64,000 nucleotides of DNA from Acidimicrobiaceae bacterium (GTDB lineage: Bacteria > Actinomycetota > Acidimicrobiia > Acidimicrobiales > Aldehydirespiratoraceae): assembly GCA_026706815.1 (NCBI GenBank), contig JAPOYA010000001.1:43790-107789 (forward strand), in the 5' to 3' direction. Both the position numbers and the translations under genes were made by a program. Positions 27,121-34,955 of this stretch are shown here, piece after piece. The number at the start of each line of letters is the position of its first letter. Positions within the stretch are counted from its first letter, which is position 1. The notes beneath the pieces are model-generated. The model worked only from the letters and a program-made list of their open reading frames with translations. It searched no databases and had not been told where the DNA came from.

Positions 27121-29259
27121 ATGCCGGCCGGTGATCCCCCGCTGACACTGCGGGATCTCGCGGGCATCAAAGTCAGGCAGTTGCGCGGCGTCGGCGAAAA
27201 GGCCGCGGAGCAGCTTCTGGCCGTGGAGATCTCAACGGTCCTCGACCTGATCCAGCATTATCCGAGGCGGTATCTGGACCGGACCCGACAAGCCCGGATC
27301 GCCGAACTCCTCCCCGGCGACGAGGCAACTGTGCTGGGCGCCGTCCGCAGCGCCAAGAGCCGGCCGTTGAGAGGGCGGCGAACGCTCACCAACGTCGTCA
27401 TAGGCGACGGCACAGGCAAGCTCAGCCTCGTCTTCTTCAACCAGCGGTGGCGTGAGCGGCAGCTCACCGAGGGAATGGAAGTGCTCGTACACGGCAAGTT
27501 CGAACTCTTCCGAGGGGAGCGCCAGATGACGGCTCCAGTCGTCGACCTGGTCGGGGACAAGACCGGTCGGATAATCCCCGTGTACCCCCAGTCCTCCAAG
27601 GCCGGGCTGACGACCTGGAAACTGGCCCAGCTCGTCGAGGAGGCCCTCAACCGAAGCCGAGTACGGGGCTTCGACGATCCCGTCCCCCCCGAGGTGCTCG
27701 ACCGGTTCGACTTCGTCGATCGCGAAGCAGCCCTGTGTGGAATCCACCTCCCTGAGTCGATGGCGGAAATGCAAGAGGCGCGTCGCCGACTCGTGTTCGA
27801 CGAACTCCTGAGGGTGCAGTTGGAGCTCGTGCGTCGCAAGGCGAGCATCGAGCGCGAAATGTCCGGGGTCGCCCACGACATGTCCGGGGAGCTCGTCGGC
27901 CGCTTCCACGAGCGTCTGCCGTTCGCGCTCACCGAAGCGCAACGGCGGGTCAATGCCGAGATCGCCCATGACCTCGCCGTCGGATATCCGATGCACCGCC
28001 TGCTGCAGGGGGACGTGGGCTCAGGCAAGACGCTGGTCGCGGTCACTGCGCTGCTGACCGCCGTTCAGGGCGGTTACCAGGGCGCTTTCATGGCGCCCAC
28101 CGAAGTCCTCGCCGAACAGCACTACCTCAGCGTGAGCGACATGCTCGGCGGACTGCTGGTCCCGGATCCGACATCGCTGCTGGGCGATCGCCCGCTGCGC
28201 GTGGAACTGTTGACCAACAGCGTCGGAGCCACAGCGCGTCGCCGGGTCCTCGACGACCTGATCGTCGGCCAGGTAGACGTCGTGGTGGGAACCCACGCGC
28301 TCATACAGGAGAAAGTCCAGTACCAGTCGCTGGGCATGGTGGTCATAGACGAGCAGCATCGCTTCGGGGTCGAGCAGAGGGCCGCACTTCGGGACAAAGG
28401 CGAATCCGTCGGTGTGCCCGACGTGCTGGTGATGACCGCGACGCCGATCCCGCGCACCGCCGCGATGACCGTCTACGGCGACCTCGACGTCAGCGTGCTC
28501 GACGAGATGCCCCCGGGACGGAGCCCGATCATCACCAGTTGGGCCGAAGGCCCCGTAGCAGAGGGCGGGGTCTGGGAAACGGTTCGCAACGAGGTCGCCC
28601 GGGGTCGGCAGGCCTATGTCGTCTGCCCGCTGATCGAAGAGTCCGAAGTTCTCGAAGTGAGCAGTGCCGAGGATGTATTTTCGCAGTTGCAGAGCGGCGA
28701 ACTGTCGGATCTGCGCGTGGGCCTGTTGCACGGGCGGGTCTCGCCTGCCGAAAAAGAAGCGACAATGGCGCACTTCCGGGCGGGATCGATCGACGTGCTC
28801 GTCGCCACGACGGTGATCGAAGTAGGAGTCGATGTCCCCAATGCCACCGTCATGGTCATCTTCGACGCCGACCGGTTCGGGATAGCGCAGCTGCACCAGC
28901 TTCGGGGGCGGGTCGGACGCGGTGAACACCAGGGATTCTGCTGGCTGCTCGGCGATCCGGGCACCGACGACGGAAAGGCCCGCATCGAGGCTCTGGTAGC
29001 GAGCACCGACGGGTTCGAGTTGGCCGAAGTCGACCTCGAACTACGGGGTGAGGGGACGATCATGGGGGAGCGGCAGAAGGGGAGGAACGACCTCCGCCTG
29101 GCGTCTCTGCGACGAGACAAAGAGTGGGTGTCTGTTGCCCGCGAGGTTGCGACCGAGATCATTGCCCGGGATCCGGAACTGACCGAGCATCTGGGACTGG
29201 GCGCAGAGGTCGATCTGATGCTCGGCGACAACGAAGCCGAGTTCCTGATGAAAAGCTGA
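27121..29259 (+). CDS. recG: ATP-dependent DNA helicase RecG
   Basis: 712 residues. Branch-migration helicase acting on stalled forks and Holliday junctions. N-terminal wedge/OB domain (LRGVGEKAAEQLLAVEISTVLDLIQHYPRRYLDR, VVIGDGTGKLSLVFFNQRW), Walker A LLQGDVGSGKTLVAVTALL, MAPTEVLAEQHY, VIDEQHRFGVEQR (DEQH box), VMTATPIPRTAAMTVYGDLDVSVLDEMPPGR, GVDVPNATVMVIFDADRFGIAQLHQLRGRVGRGEHQG and the C-terminal ADD-like FELAEVDLELRGEGTIMGERQKG. ATG 27121 chosen, 14 bp after the fakA-like stop. Confidence 0.95.
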   Translation: MPAGDPPLTLRDLAGIKVRQLRGVGEKAAEQLLAVEISTVLDLIQHYPRRYLDRTRQARIAELLPGDEATVLGAVRSAKSRPLRGRRTLTNVVIGDGTGKLSLVFFNQRWRERQLTEGMEVLVHGKFELFRGERQMTAPVVDLVGDKTGRIIPVYPQSSKAGLTTWKLAQLVEEALNRSRVRGFDDPVPPEVLDRFDFVDREAALCGIHLPESMAEMQEARRRLVFDELLRVQLELVRRKASIEREMSGVAHDMSGELVGRFHERLPFALTEAQRRVNAEIAHDLAVGYPMHRLLQGDVGSGKTLVAVTALLTAVQGGYQGAFMAPTEVLAEQHYLSVSDMLGGLLVPDPTSLLGDRPLRVELLTNSVGATARRRVLDDLIVGQVDVVVGTHALIQEKVQYQSLGMVVIDEQHRFGVEQRAALRDKGESVGVPDVLVMTATPIPRTAAMTVYGDLDVSVLDEMPPGRSPIITSWAEGPVAEGGVWETVRNEVARGRQAYVVCPLIEESEVLEVSSAEDVFSQLQSGELSDLRVGLLHGRVSPAEKEATMAHFRAGSIDVLVATTVIEVGVDVPNATVMVIFDADRFGIAQLHQLRGRVGRGEHQGFCWLLGDPGTDDGKARIEALVASTDGFELAEVDLELRGEGTIMGERQKGRNDLRLASLRRDKEWVSVAREVATEIIARDPELTEHLGLGAEVDLMLGDNEAEFLMKS

Positions 29260-29322
29260 CCCCGGGCCCAGCGGCCCGGTGAGCGCAGCGAACAAGAGCG
29301 GCGACCCCGGGCCCAGCGGCCC
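29258..29322. repeat. 20-bp direct repeats flanking a dispersed element
   Basis: gaccccgggcccagcggccc occurs perfectly at 29258-29277 and 29303-29322, with ggtgagcgcagcgaacaaga plus gcggc between. The first copy overlaps the recG stop. The middle is the dispersed element also found near 15639 and 25290. Confidence 0.9.
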
Positions 29323-29487
29323 TCAAGAGAGGTCGTCGACCGCCAACTCGATATCCCAGCGGTCACCACAGTCGACGCAGCGGTAAGCGACGACATCGCC
29401 CGGTTCGAACCCCTCGTCGGGCGCATAGGAGATGAGCCGACAGGCGCCTCCGCAATCAACGCAGACAATGGTTTCAGGCGCACCCAT
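29323..29487 (-). CDS. Small zinc-ribbon protein, unknown function
   Basis: 54 residues, too short for the ORF track: MGAPETIVCVDCGGACRLIS at the start, a middle APDEGFEPGDVVAYRC, and VDCGDRWDIELAVDDLS at the end. Two CVDCG knuckles form a likely structural zinc site, and acidic residues fill the tail. It diverges from rsmD, with starts 36 bp apart, and its stop abuts a repeat. Function unknown; coding is supported by the paired Cys motifs and the clean frame. Confidence 0.7.
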   Translation of the reverse strand: MGAPETIVCVDCGGACRLISYAPDEGFEPGDVVAYRCVDCGDRWDIELAVDDLS

Positions 29488-29523
29488 GAGGTGACCGTAT
29501 CTTCACGGGCCACACTGGTACAC

Positions 29524-30063
29524 ATGCGTGTCGTAGCCGGAACGCTCGGTGGACGACGAATCAATGCCGGGGGCTCCGAAACCCTTCGCCCCACTGCCGA
29601 TCGCGTCCGCGAGGCAATGTTCAACTCGTTGTACTCCCTCGGCGCCATCAACGACGCAGTCGTGCTCGACCTGTTCGCGGGAACCGGTGCGCTGGGGATT
29701 GAGGCGTTGTCGCGGGGAGCGGCAAGGGCAGTGTTCGTCGAGAATGATCGACAGGCTTTGACGGTTCTGCGCGGGAACCTTGCCTCGTTGGGGTTGGGCG
29801 GCAAAGCGACGGTCGTACCCGCCGACGGGTCGAGTTTCCTGGCCCGCGCCGAGCCCTACGACCTCCTGTTGCTGGACCCCCCGTATTCATTCGACTGCTG
29901 GCCGGAACTGCTCGCCCACCCGACAGATTCGGTCGTCGCGATCGAATCGGACCGTGAAATCGATCTGCCCGAAACGTGGGATACTCATCGCGTGCGCCGT
30001 TACGGAGGTACCGTGGTGACGCTCGCCTCCGCCCCCGCTGCTCGAAAGACCCAAGTCCCGTGA
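29524..30063 (+). CDS. rsmD: 16S rRNA (guanine(966)-N(2))-methyltransferase RsmD
   Basis: 179 residues. SAM-dependent methylase of G966 in 16S rRNA. MRVVAGTLGGRRI at the start, RPTADRVREAMFNSLY, VLDLFAGTGALGIEALSRGA (SAM motif I) and LLLDPPYSF (the DPPY catalytic motif). ATG 29524 is preferred over GTG 29491 because the family begins MRxxAG. The stop overlaps coaD start (GTGA), the usual rsmD-coaD pairing. Confidence 0.93.
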   Translation: MRVVAGTLGGRRINAGGSETLRPTADRVREAMFNSLYSLGAINDAVVLDLFAGTGALGIEALSRGAARAVFVENDRQALTVLRGNLASLGLGGKATVVPADGSSFLARAEPYDLLLLDPPYSFDCWPELLAHPTDSVVAIESDREIDLPETWDTHRVRRYGGTVVTLASAPAARKTQVP

Positions 30064-30533
30064 CCCGTGTCCTGTATCCCGGCTCGTTCGATCCCGTCCA
30101 CAACGGGCATCTTGAGATCATTGAAACTGCGGCGAAGTTGTTCGATGAAGTTGTCGTGGCCACCATGGTCAACACCACCAAGGACGGCGTCTTCGACCTC
30201 GACGACCGCGAGGCCATGCTCCGCGAGGCCACAGAGCACCTGCCCAACGTCACAGTGCAGATGTTCGCGGGACTCGTCGTCGACCTTGCTGTGGAGACGG
30301 AAGCCGACTTCATACTGAAAGGTCTGAGGGCCGTGTCCGATTTTGAGAACGAGCTGCAGATGGCTCAGATGAACAACGCCGCCTCGGGCATCCACACGCT
30401 GTTCATCCCGTCCGCGTCGAGCAGTTCGTTCCTGGCGTCGAAGTTCATACGCGACTTCACCAGGTTCGGCGGCGATATATCTAAAATGGTCCCCGCGAGC
30501 GTGGCTCGGCGATTGAGGGAGCGATACGGATGA
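30060..30533 (+). CDS. coaD: Phosphopantetheine adenylyltransferase
   Basis: 157 residues. Transfers AMP to 4'-phosphopantetheine in coenzyme A synthesis. RVLYPGSFDPVHNGHLEII carries the (T/H)xGH nucleotidyltransferase motif, LKGLRAVSDFENELQMAQMN the pantetheine site, and FIPSASSSSFLASKFIRDF the ISSTxxR-like region, here with S-SSSFLASK in place of the usual ISSSxVRE. GTG 30060 overlaps the rsmD stop; its own stop overlaps the next gene (ATGA). Confidence 0.94.
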   Translation: MTRVLYPGSFDPVHNGHLEIIETAAKLFDEVVVATMVNTTKDGVFDLDDREAMLREATEHLPNVTVQMFAGLVVDLAVETEADFILKGLRAVSDFENELQMAQMNNAASGIHTLFIPSASSSSFLASKFIRDFTRFGGDISKMVPASVARRLRERYG

Positions 30534-31105
30534 CCGATCAGAACACCGGAGACCCCCTCGCTGAAGCCCCGCCCTCCGCGTACCGTCCTCTGGAAGCCGA
30601 GGAAATCCTCAGGTCGGCCATTGATCTGATCGAGAGAGCCCGTCCGATGCCGATGTCGGCCTCGTCGATTATCAACAAGAACGAGGTGTTGGAACTGCTG
30701 AACGCGGCGCTGCAGAGCCTCCCGGACGAGTTTCGAGCGGCTCGCTGGCTCCTCAAGGAACGCGATGACTTTCTGGCGCGGGTCCAAGGGGAGGGGGATC
30801 TGTTGATCGCGCGTGCCCGTGACACGGCCCAGCGTATGGTGCAGCGCACTGAACTGGTGAAAGAGGCCAACGACCACGCTCGTCGGGTCGTCTCAGAAGC
30901 AGAACAGGAAGCCAGGGACCTCCGCTTGAAAACGGAGGACTGGTGCGACCAGGAACTGGGCCGCCTGGAAGTGGTGCTCGAGCGCATTTCTCGCTCGGTC
31001 GCATTCGGCAGGTCGCGGATGCAGGGCGCCGCCCAATCCCAGGAGCCGATCCCCGAACCTCCGATTCCGCGAGGAGACGAGTTTTTCGACCAGGATCGAG
31101 AGTGA
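30530..31105 (+). CDS. DivIVA/SepIVA-like coiled-coil cell-division protein
   Basis: 191 residues, mostly helical. The N-terminus is Pro/Ala-rich; residues 22-60 (LEAEEILRSAIDLIERARPMPMSASSIINKNEVLELLNAAL) precede a long charged coiled coil (ERDDFLARVQGEGDLLIARARDTAQRMVQRTELVKEAND). Its place between coaD and the DUF177-rnc genes matches mycobacterial SepIVA, an essential septum factor. Coupled on both sides by ATGA/GTGA overlaps. Role in division is inferred from synteny and coiled-coil form. Confidence 0.75.
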   Translation: MTDQNTGDPLAEAPPSAYRPLEAEEILRSAIDLIERARPMPMSASSIINKNEVLELLNAALQSLPDEFRAARWLLKERDDFLARVQGEGDLLIARARDTAQRMVQRTELVKEANDHARRVVSEAEQEARDLRLKTEDWCDQELGRLEVVLERISRSVAFGRSRMQGAAQSQEPIPEPPIPRGDEFFDQDRE

Positions 31106-31680
31106 CCCGGGGCGCTCAATTCGTGGTGGACACGGCTGGGCTCTTCAGTGGAGCCGAACAGCGGCTGGTTCTTCGGACAGAGGCGAAGCTCGCCGACATG
31201 GAGTTGTCCGACTCCGGATTGCGTTCAACGGTGGTCGACGGCCGCCTGCGGTTGGATCTTGTGTTGGAGCGCACCGGCTCCGCCCCCGACGCGGACGACG
31301 CCTCCGCGCACGATTCTCGACGAACCGAACCCGACGGCGTGTTGGTCAGCGGCACCGCCCGCGGACGCTGGTCTGTGCCCTGCCGTCGCTGTTCGGAGCC
31401 CATGCAAGGTGATCTGGCAGCCGAGATCCAAGAACTGTTCGAGGTGGCCCCGACCGAGGGTGAGACCTGGGCGCTGCGGGAAGCACTGCAAGAAGACGGC
31501 ATTGATCTGGGACCCATGCTGCGCGAGGTTGCCTTGGTCTGTCTGCCGCTGGCGCCGCTTTGTCGCACCGAATGTGAGGGGCCGGCACCGGATAGATTCC
31601 CGACCGGCCCCCCAGTCGACGAAGATCCGAGGGTCGACCCTCGCTGGTCGGTCCTTGACGAGTTGACCTTCGACGCGTGA
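31102..31680 (+). CDS. DUF177 (YceD) family protein
   Basis: 192 residues. The family precedes rpmF almost universally and is linked to 23S rRNA accumulation. CRRCSEPMQGDLAAEIQELFEVAPTEGE with its CxxC, a second Cys cluster (CLPLAPLCRTECEG) and the terminal DPRWSVLDELTF are diagnostic. GTG 31102 overlaps the stop of the previous gene (GTGA); the longer track start is its shadow in that gene. rpmF follows after 114 bp. Confidence 0.9.
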   Translation: MTRGAQFVVDTAGLFSGAEQRLVLRTEAKLADMELSDSGLRSTVVDGRLRLDLVLERTGSAPDADDASAHDSRRTEPDGVLVSGTARGRWSVPCRRCSEPMQGDLAAEIQELFEVAPTEGETWALREALQEDGIDLGPMLREVALVCLPLAPLCRTECEGPAPDRFPTGPPVDEDPRVDPRWSVLDELTFDA

Positions 31681-31794
31681 TATCGATGGCTTAATCAACG
31701 CCGCAGCGGTGGCGTCGTCCCGGTGCGTCGATAACCTTTGCTGCTCGGGTCGGTCAGTTTCGGCCTGAGAGAATTCGCAAGAAACAGGTTCGCG

Positions 31795-31974
31795 ATGGCC
31801 GTCCCCAAGAAGAAGACGTCGAAATCGAAGACTCGGAGCCGACGTGCTTCGGCTTGGCGCCTCGGGGCGTCGCCTCGCAGCGCCTGCCCGCGTTGCGACG
31901 CCACCAAGCGCCCGCACCGGGCTTGCGGCAATTGCGGGTGGTACGGCGGCCGCCAAGCCATAGACGTCGACTGA
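31795..31974 (+). CDS. rpmF: 50S ribosomal protein L32
   Basis: 59 residues. MAVPKKKTSKSKTRSRRASAW is the invariant L32 start; CPRCDATKRPHRACGNC gives the two CxxC pairs of the zinc-binding form, rather than the Cys-less zinc-independent paralogue. ATG 31795 is internal to a longer track ORF but fixed by homology. plsX begins 3 bp after the stop. Confidence 0.96.
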   Translation: MAVPKKKTSKSKTRSRRASAWRLGASPRSACPRCDATKRPHRACGNCGWYGGRQAIDVD

Positions 31975-31977
31975 TCG

Positions 31978-32967
31978 ATGCTGCCCATCGCGGTCGACGC
32001 CATGGGCGGGGACAACGCCCCTTCGGCAATCGTGGCCGGTGCTCGACGCGCCGCATCCGAAATGGGAATCCCGGTTGTATTGGTCGGGAGGCCAGAGGAC
32101 CTCTCCGACGCCGGGGGCTTGGAAGTCATCGAAGCCAGCGAAGTCATCGCCATGGATGCCGAACCGGGTTCGAGCGTTCGCCGCATGGGGGACTCGTCGT
32201 TGGTGCGTGCCGCCACGGCGGTTCGAGACGGCCGTGCTTCAGCGATGGTGTCGGCGGGGAACACCGGCGCGACAATGGCGTCGGCGCTGTTGCGCATGGG
32301 CCGGATACGGGGGATCAATCGTCCGGCGATCGCCATTCCCGTACCGGTGCCCCAGAGCACGCCCACGACTCTGCTCGATGCGGGGGCAAATGCGGAGTGC
32401 CGCCCCGAATGGCTCGTTGAATTCGCCCAGATGGGCTGTGTCTACGCCCGTGACCGCTTCCGGATTGAACGTCCCAGGGTCGGGTTGTTGTCGATCGGGG
32501 AGGAAGCAGGCAAGGGCAACAAGTTCGTCAAGGAGTGTTTCGAACTGCTCGGCGAGAGCACCTGGGCAGAGTCGAGCGGTGCGGAGTGGATCGGCAACGT
32601 TGAAGGCCGAGACGTCATGACCGACGAGGTCGACGTGGTCGTGACCGACGGGTTCACCGGCAACGTGACTCTGAAGACGCTGGAAGGCGCCATGTCGGCA
32701 CTTCTCAGCCGGCTGCTCGCCGCGATCGACACCGACGATGAGACCAGGCGTGCGGGGGAGATGTTGTCGGCGCCGCTTGATTCGATGCTCGCCGAGTTGC
32801 ACCCCGACTCCACCGGTGGGGCGCTGTTGCTGGGCGTGAAGGGCGTGTGCGTCATCTCCCACGGCTCCAGCTCCGCGGGCGCCATGGCCAACGCCATCCG
32901 CATCGCCGCGGAGATGGTCGATGTCGGAATGGTCGATCACCTGTCTGCGGCGGTCCGCCAAGATTGA
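31978..32967 (+). CDS. plsX: Phosphate acyltransferase PlsX
   Basis: 329 residues. Peripheral membrane enzyme making acyl-phosphate from acyl-ACP for phospholipid synthesis. LPIAVDAMGGDNAPSAIVAGA, VSAGNTGATMASALLRMGRI, LDAGANAECRP, IGNVEGRDVMTDEVDVVVTDGFTGNVTLKTLEG and the ending GGALLLGVKGVCVISHGSSS are canonical. It is coupled to rpmF and followed by acpP, linking ribosome and lipid genes as usual in bacteria. Confidence 0.95.
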   Translation: MLPIAVDAMGGDNAPSAIVAGARRAASEMGIPVVLVGRPEDLSDAGGLEVIEASEVIAMDAEPGSSVRRMGDSSLVRAATAVRDGRASAMVSAGNTGATMASALLRMGRIRGINRPAIAIPVPVPQSTPTTLLDAGANAECRPEWLVEFAQMGCVYARDRFRIERPRVGLLSIGEEAGKGNKFVKECFELLGESTWAESSGAEWIGNVEGRDVMTDEVDVVVTDGFTGNVTLKTLEGAMSALLSRLLAAIDTDDETRRAGEMLSAPLDSMLAELHPDSTGGALLLGVKGVCVISHGSSSAGAMANAIRIAAEMVDVGMVDHLSAAVRQD

Positions 32968-33085
32968 CAAATATCAGCATATTCAATGTTTTCTCATATT
33001 GTCTCAATCCTGGACAGAGGCTGGGCAGAGGAGAGAGGCGAGACTTCCGATAGCATCGGAGCGTCTCGTGACTAGGAGGGTGCAG

Positions 33086-33376
33086 TTGCCCGCAGAAACG
33101 CATGTGGAACAGGCTCCCATGAGTCGTGAGGAGATCCTCGCCCTCGTCAGGGACCAGCTTGCCGACATTCTTGAGATTGAGCCGCTGTCGATCGACGAGG
33201 GCGACGCATTCGCCGATGACCTCGAAGCGGACTCGCTGGCTCTTATTGAACTTGTAGAAGCACTCGAAGAGGAACTGGCTGAGCGCTCAGCGGGTTTTCG
33301 GATCGAGGATGAGGATCTTGAAGATCTCCGAACCGTTCGCGACGCCGTCGACTACGTCGCCGCAAAGCTGGGCTGA
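33086..33376 (+). CDS. acpP: Acyl carrier protein
   Basis: About 96 residues. Carries acyl chains on 4'-phosphopantetheine attached to the Ser in DDLEADSLALIELVEALEEE. Start decided by the ribosome-binding site: AGGAGG (33074-33079) lies 6 bp before TTG 33086. GTG 33080 is in frame but touches the RBS, and ATG 33119 (MSREEIL) is the alternative giving a more usual 85-residue ACP. The C-terminus is acidic (RIEDEDLEDLRTVRDAVDYVAAKLG). The 118-bp spacer from plsX is AT-rich with TTGACA at 32964, a possible promoter. Confidence 0.9.
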   Translation: MPAETHVEQAPMSREEILALVRDQLADILEIEPLSIDEGDAFADDLEADSLALIELVEALEEELAERSAGFRIEDEDLEDLRTVRDAVDYVAAKLG

Positions 33377-33387
33377 GGCGCTGAGCA

Positions 33388-34089
33388 CTGCGTTCGCTGT
33401 CTGCGCTCGAGAACCGGCTCGGGTATCGTTTCGACGAACCCGTTCAGCTCGAGCTGGCGGTAACGCACCGCTCTTGGTGCGCCGAACATGATGGCGGACC
33501 CAGCAACGAGCGGCTCGAGTTTCTCGGCGACGCGGTCCTTGGCCTGGTCGTCGCGGATTTCCTCTACCGACGGTTCCCCGACCTGCCCGAGGGTCAGATG
33601 GCCAAGACGCGAGCCGCTGTCGTGAACGCGTCCACACTCACCGATCTGGCCGTGGACATTGATCTCGGCGGGCACCTTCGCCTGGGAAAGGGCGAGGAGG
33701 GCTCCGGTGGACGCGCCAAGGCGTCGATTGTCTCCGACGCGCTCGAAGCGGTCATCGGCGCGGTCTACGTCGACGGTGGGCTCGAGTCCGCTCGCGACTT
33801 CGTCCTGGCCCAGCTTGGTGACCGAATCGACGAAGCGGCCGGCCAACCTGGCGCACGCGACTACAAGACGCTGTTGCAGGAATCTGCGGCCGGCGACGGC
33901 CTGGACTCACCGGAGTACGACGTTTCGCAGACGGGCCCGCACCACAACAGGCTGTTTCGGGCGGTCGTCAGGATCGGGGGCGAAGTCTGCGGCACTGGGG
34001 AGGGCAGCACGATAAAGCAGGCTCAACAGCGAGCTGCCCGGGTCGCATACCAGGCGCGCACCGGTGAGGATGGAGCACTCGATGTTTGA
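33388..34089 (+). CDS. rnc: Ribonuclease III, apparent CTG start
   Basis: About 233 residues from CTG 33388. Double-strand-specific RNase processing rRNA and mRNA. LRSLSALENRLGYRFDEPVQLELAVTHRSW at the N-terminus, the signature NERLEFLGDAVLG, GQMAKTRAAVV, SDALEAVIGAVYVDGG with the second metal-binding Asp/Glu, and a C-terminal dsRBD (DYKTLLQESAAGDGLDSPEY, GEGSTIKQAQQRAARVAY). The frame has no ATG, GTG or TTG between its upstream stop (33382) and ATG 33598, which would delete the active-site signature. GAGG sits 9 bp before CTG 33388. The end overlaps the mutM-like start by 8 bp. Confidence 0.9.
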   Translation: MRSLSALENRLGYRFDEPVQLELAVTHRSWCAEHDGGPSNERLEFLGDAVLGLVVADFLYRRFPDLPEGQMAKTRAAVVNASTLTDLAVDIDLGGHLRLGKGEEGSGGRAKASIVSDALEAVIGAVYVDGGLESARDFVLAQLGDRIDEAAGQPGARDYKTLLQESAAGDGLDSPEYDVSQTGPHHNRLFRAVVRIGGEVCGTGEGSTIKQAQQRAARVAYQARTGEDGALDV

Positions 34090-34915
34090 GCTGCCTGAAG
34101 TCGAAACGGTGCGCCGCGATCTCGAGCGAGACGTCGTCGGGAAGAAAATCAAGGGTGCTGAGGCAATGAGCATGAAGGTGCTGCGGCGGTATCGAACCCG
34201 CAACTCGTTCGTCTCTCGTCTGGCGGGGAACAAGATCACCGCAGTCCAGCGCCTCGGGCTGCGCATCACAATCGTGTTCGACAATGAATCCAACCTGGTC
34301 GTCGACCTGGGCTCGAGCGGGTCGCTGCGTCGCACGGCAAACAAAGAAGCGGTCGCCCCCGAGACCGAAGTGGTCATCACCTTCACACAGCATGGCCAGT
34401 TGCGCCTGCTGGACGCCCAGGGCACTTCTGAGATGTTCGTGGTCGACGGCGACTCAATTCTCGATGAGCTGCCGGAACTCGAAGAACTGGGGATCGACCC
34501 GGTGTCCGAGCCCGTCACCTGGACGGTGTTCGGCCGGAGTCTGCTGCAGCGCCGAGTAAGGTTGAAGACACTGCTGACCGATCCGACGTTCGTCGTCGGG
34601 ATCGGTGACGTCTACGCCGATGAGATCCTGTTCCACGCCGGGCTTCGCCACAATCGGATGAGCGATTCCCTGACAAGCCAGGAGATCCGAAGGCTGCATC
34701 GCGCGTTGGTCGGCACCCTTCACGACGCCATCAAACATCGCGGCACGTCGATCCCCGAACGGGAGTTCTTTGATCCTGCGGGCAACCCGGGCGAGTACGG
34801 CAGCCACCTGATGGTCTGGGGCCGGCACGGCGAACTCAGCGCCAGGTCCCGCTTGCCGATACAGCGGGTCAAGTTCCGGGGGGCCTGGACATACTTCTGT
34901 CAAACACAGGTGTGA
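34082..34915 (+). CDS. MutM/Fpg-family protein with degenerate active site
   Basis: 277 residues; clear formamidopyrimidine-DNA glycosylase fold in the standard rnc-mutM-smc position, but key residues differ. It begins MFELPEVETVRRDLE, so the catalytic N-terminal Pro is Phe. The loop Lys (RRxKYL in MutM) reads RLGLRI; HLGMSGSL reads DLGSSGSL; the DPRRFG Arg loop is DAQGTSEM; VGNIYASE reads IGDVYADE. Of the four zinc-finger cysteines only one remains (GELSARSRLPI...FCQTQV). GTG 34064 or ATG 34070 would add residues but not restore the Pro. Likely a non-catalytic DNA-binding or redirected paralogue; identity as homologue is firm, function is not. Confidence 0.85.
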   Translation: MFELPEVETVRRDLERDVVGKKIKGAEAMSMKVLRRYRTRNSFVSRLAGNKITAVQRLGLRITIVFDNESNLVVDLGSSGSLRRTANKEAVAPETEVVITFTQHGQLRLLDAQGTSEMFVVDGDSILDELPELEELGIDPVSEPVTWTVFGRSLLQRRVRLKTLLTDPTFVVGIGDVYADEILFHAGLRHNRMSDSLTSQEIRRLHRALVGTLHDAIKHRGTSIPEREFFDPAGNPGEYGSHLMVWGRHGELSARSRLPIQRVKFRGAWTYFCQTQV

Positions 34916-34955
34916 AGTCTCATCCATGTAATTCGGGCTGATACATTTGACTGGG

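Noticed and set aside
25946-27148. 400-aa minus-strand ORF opposite the fakA-like gene
   Set aside because: Antisense shadow; the plus-strand DhaL motifs are decisive.
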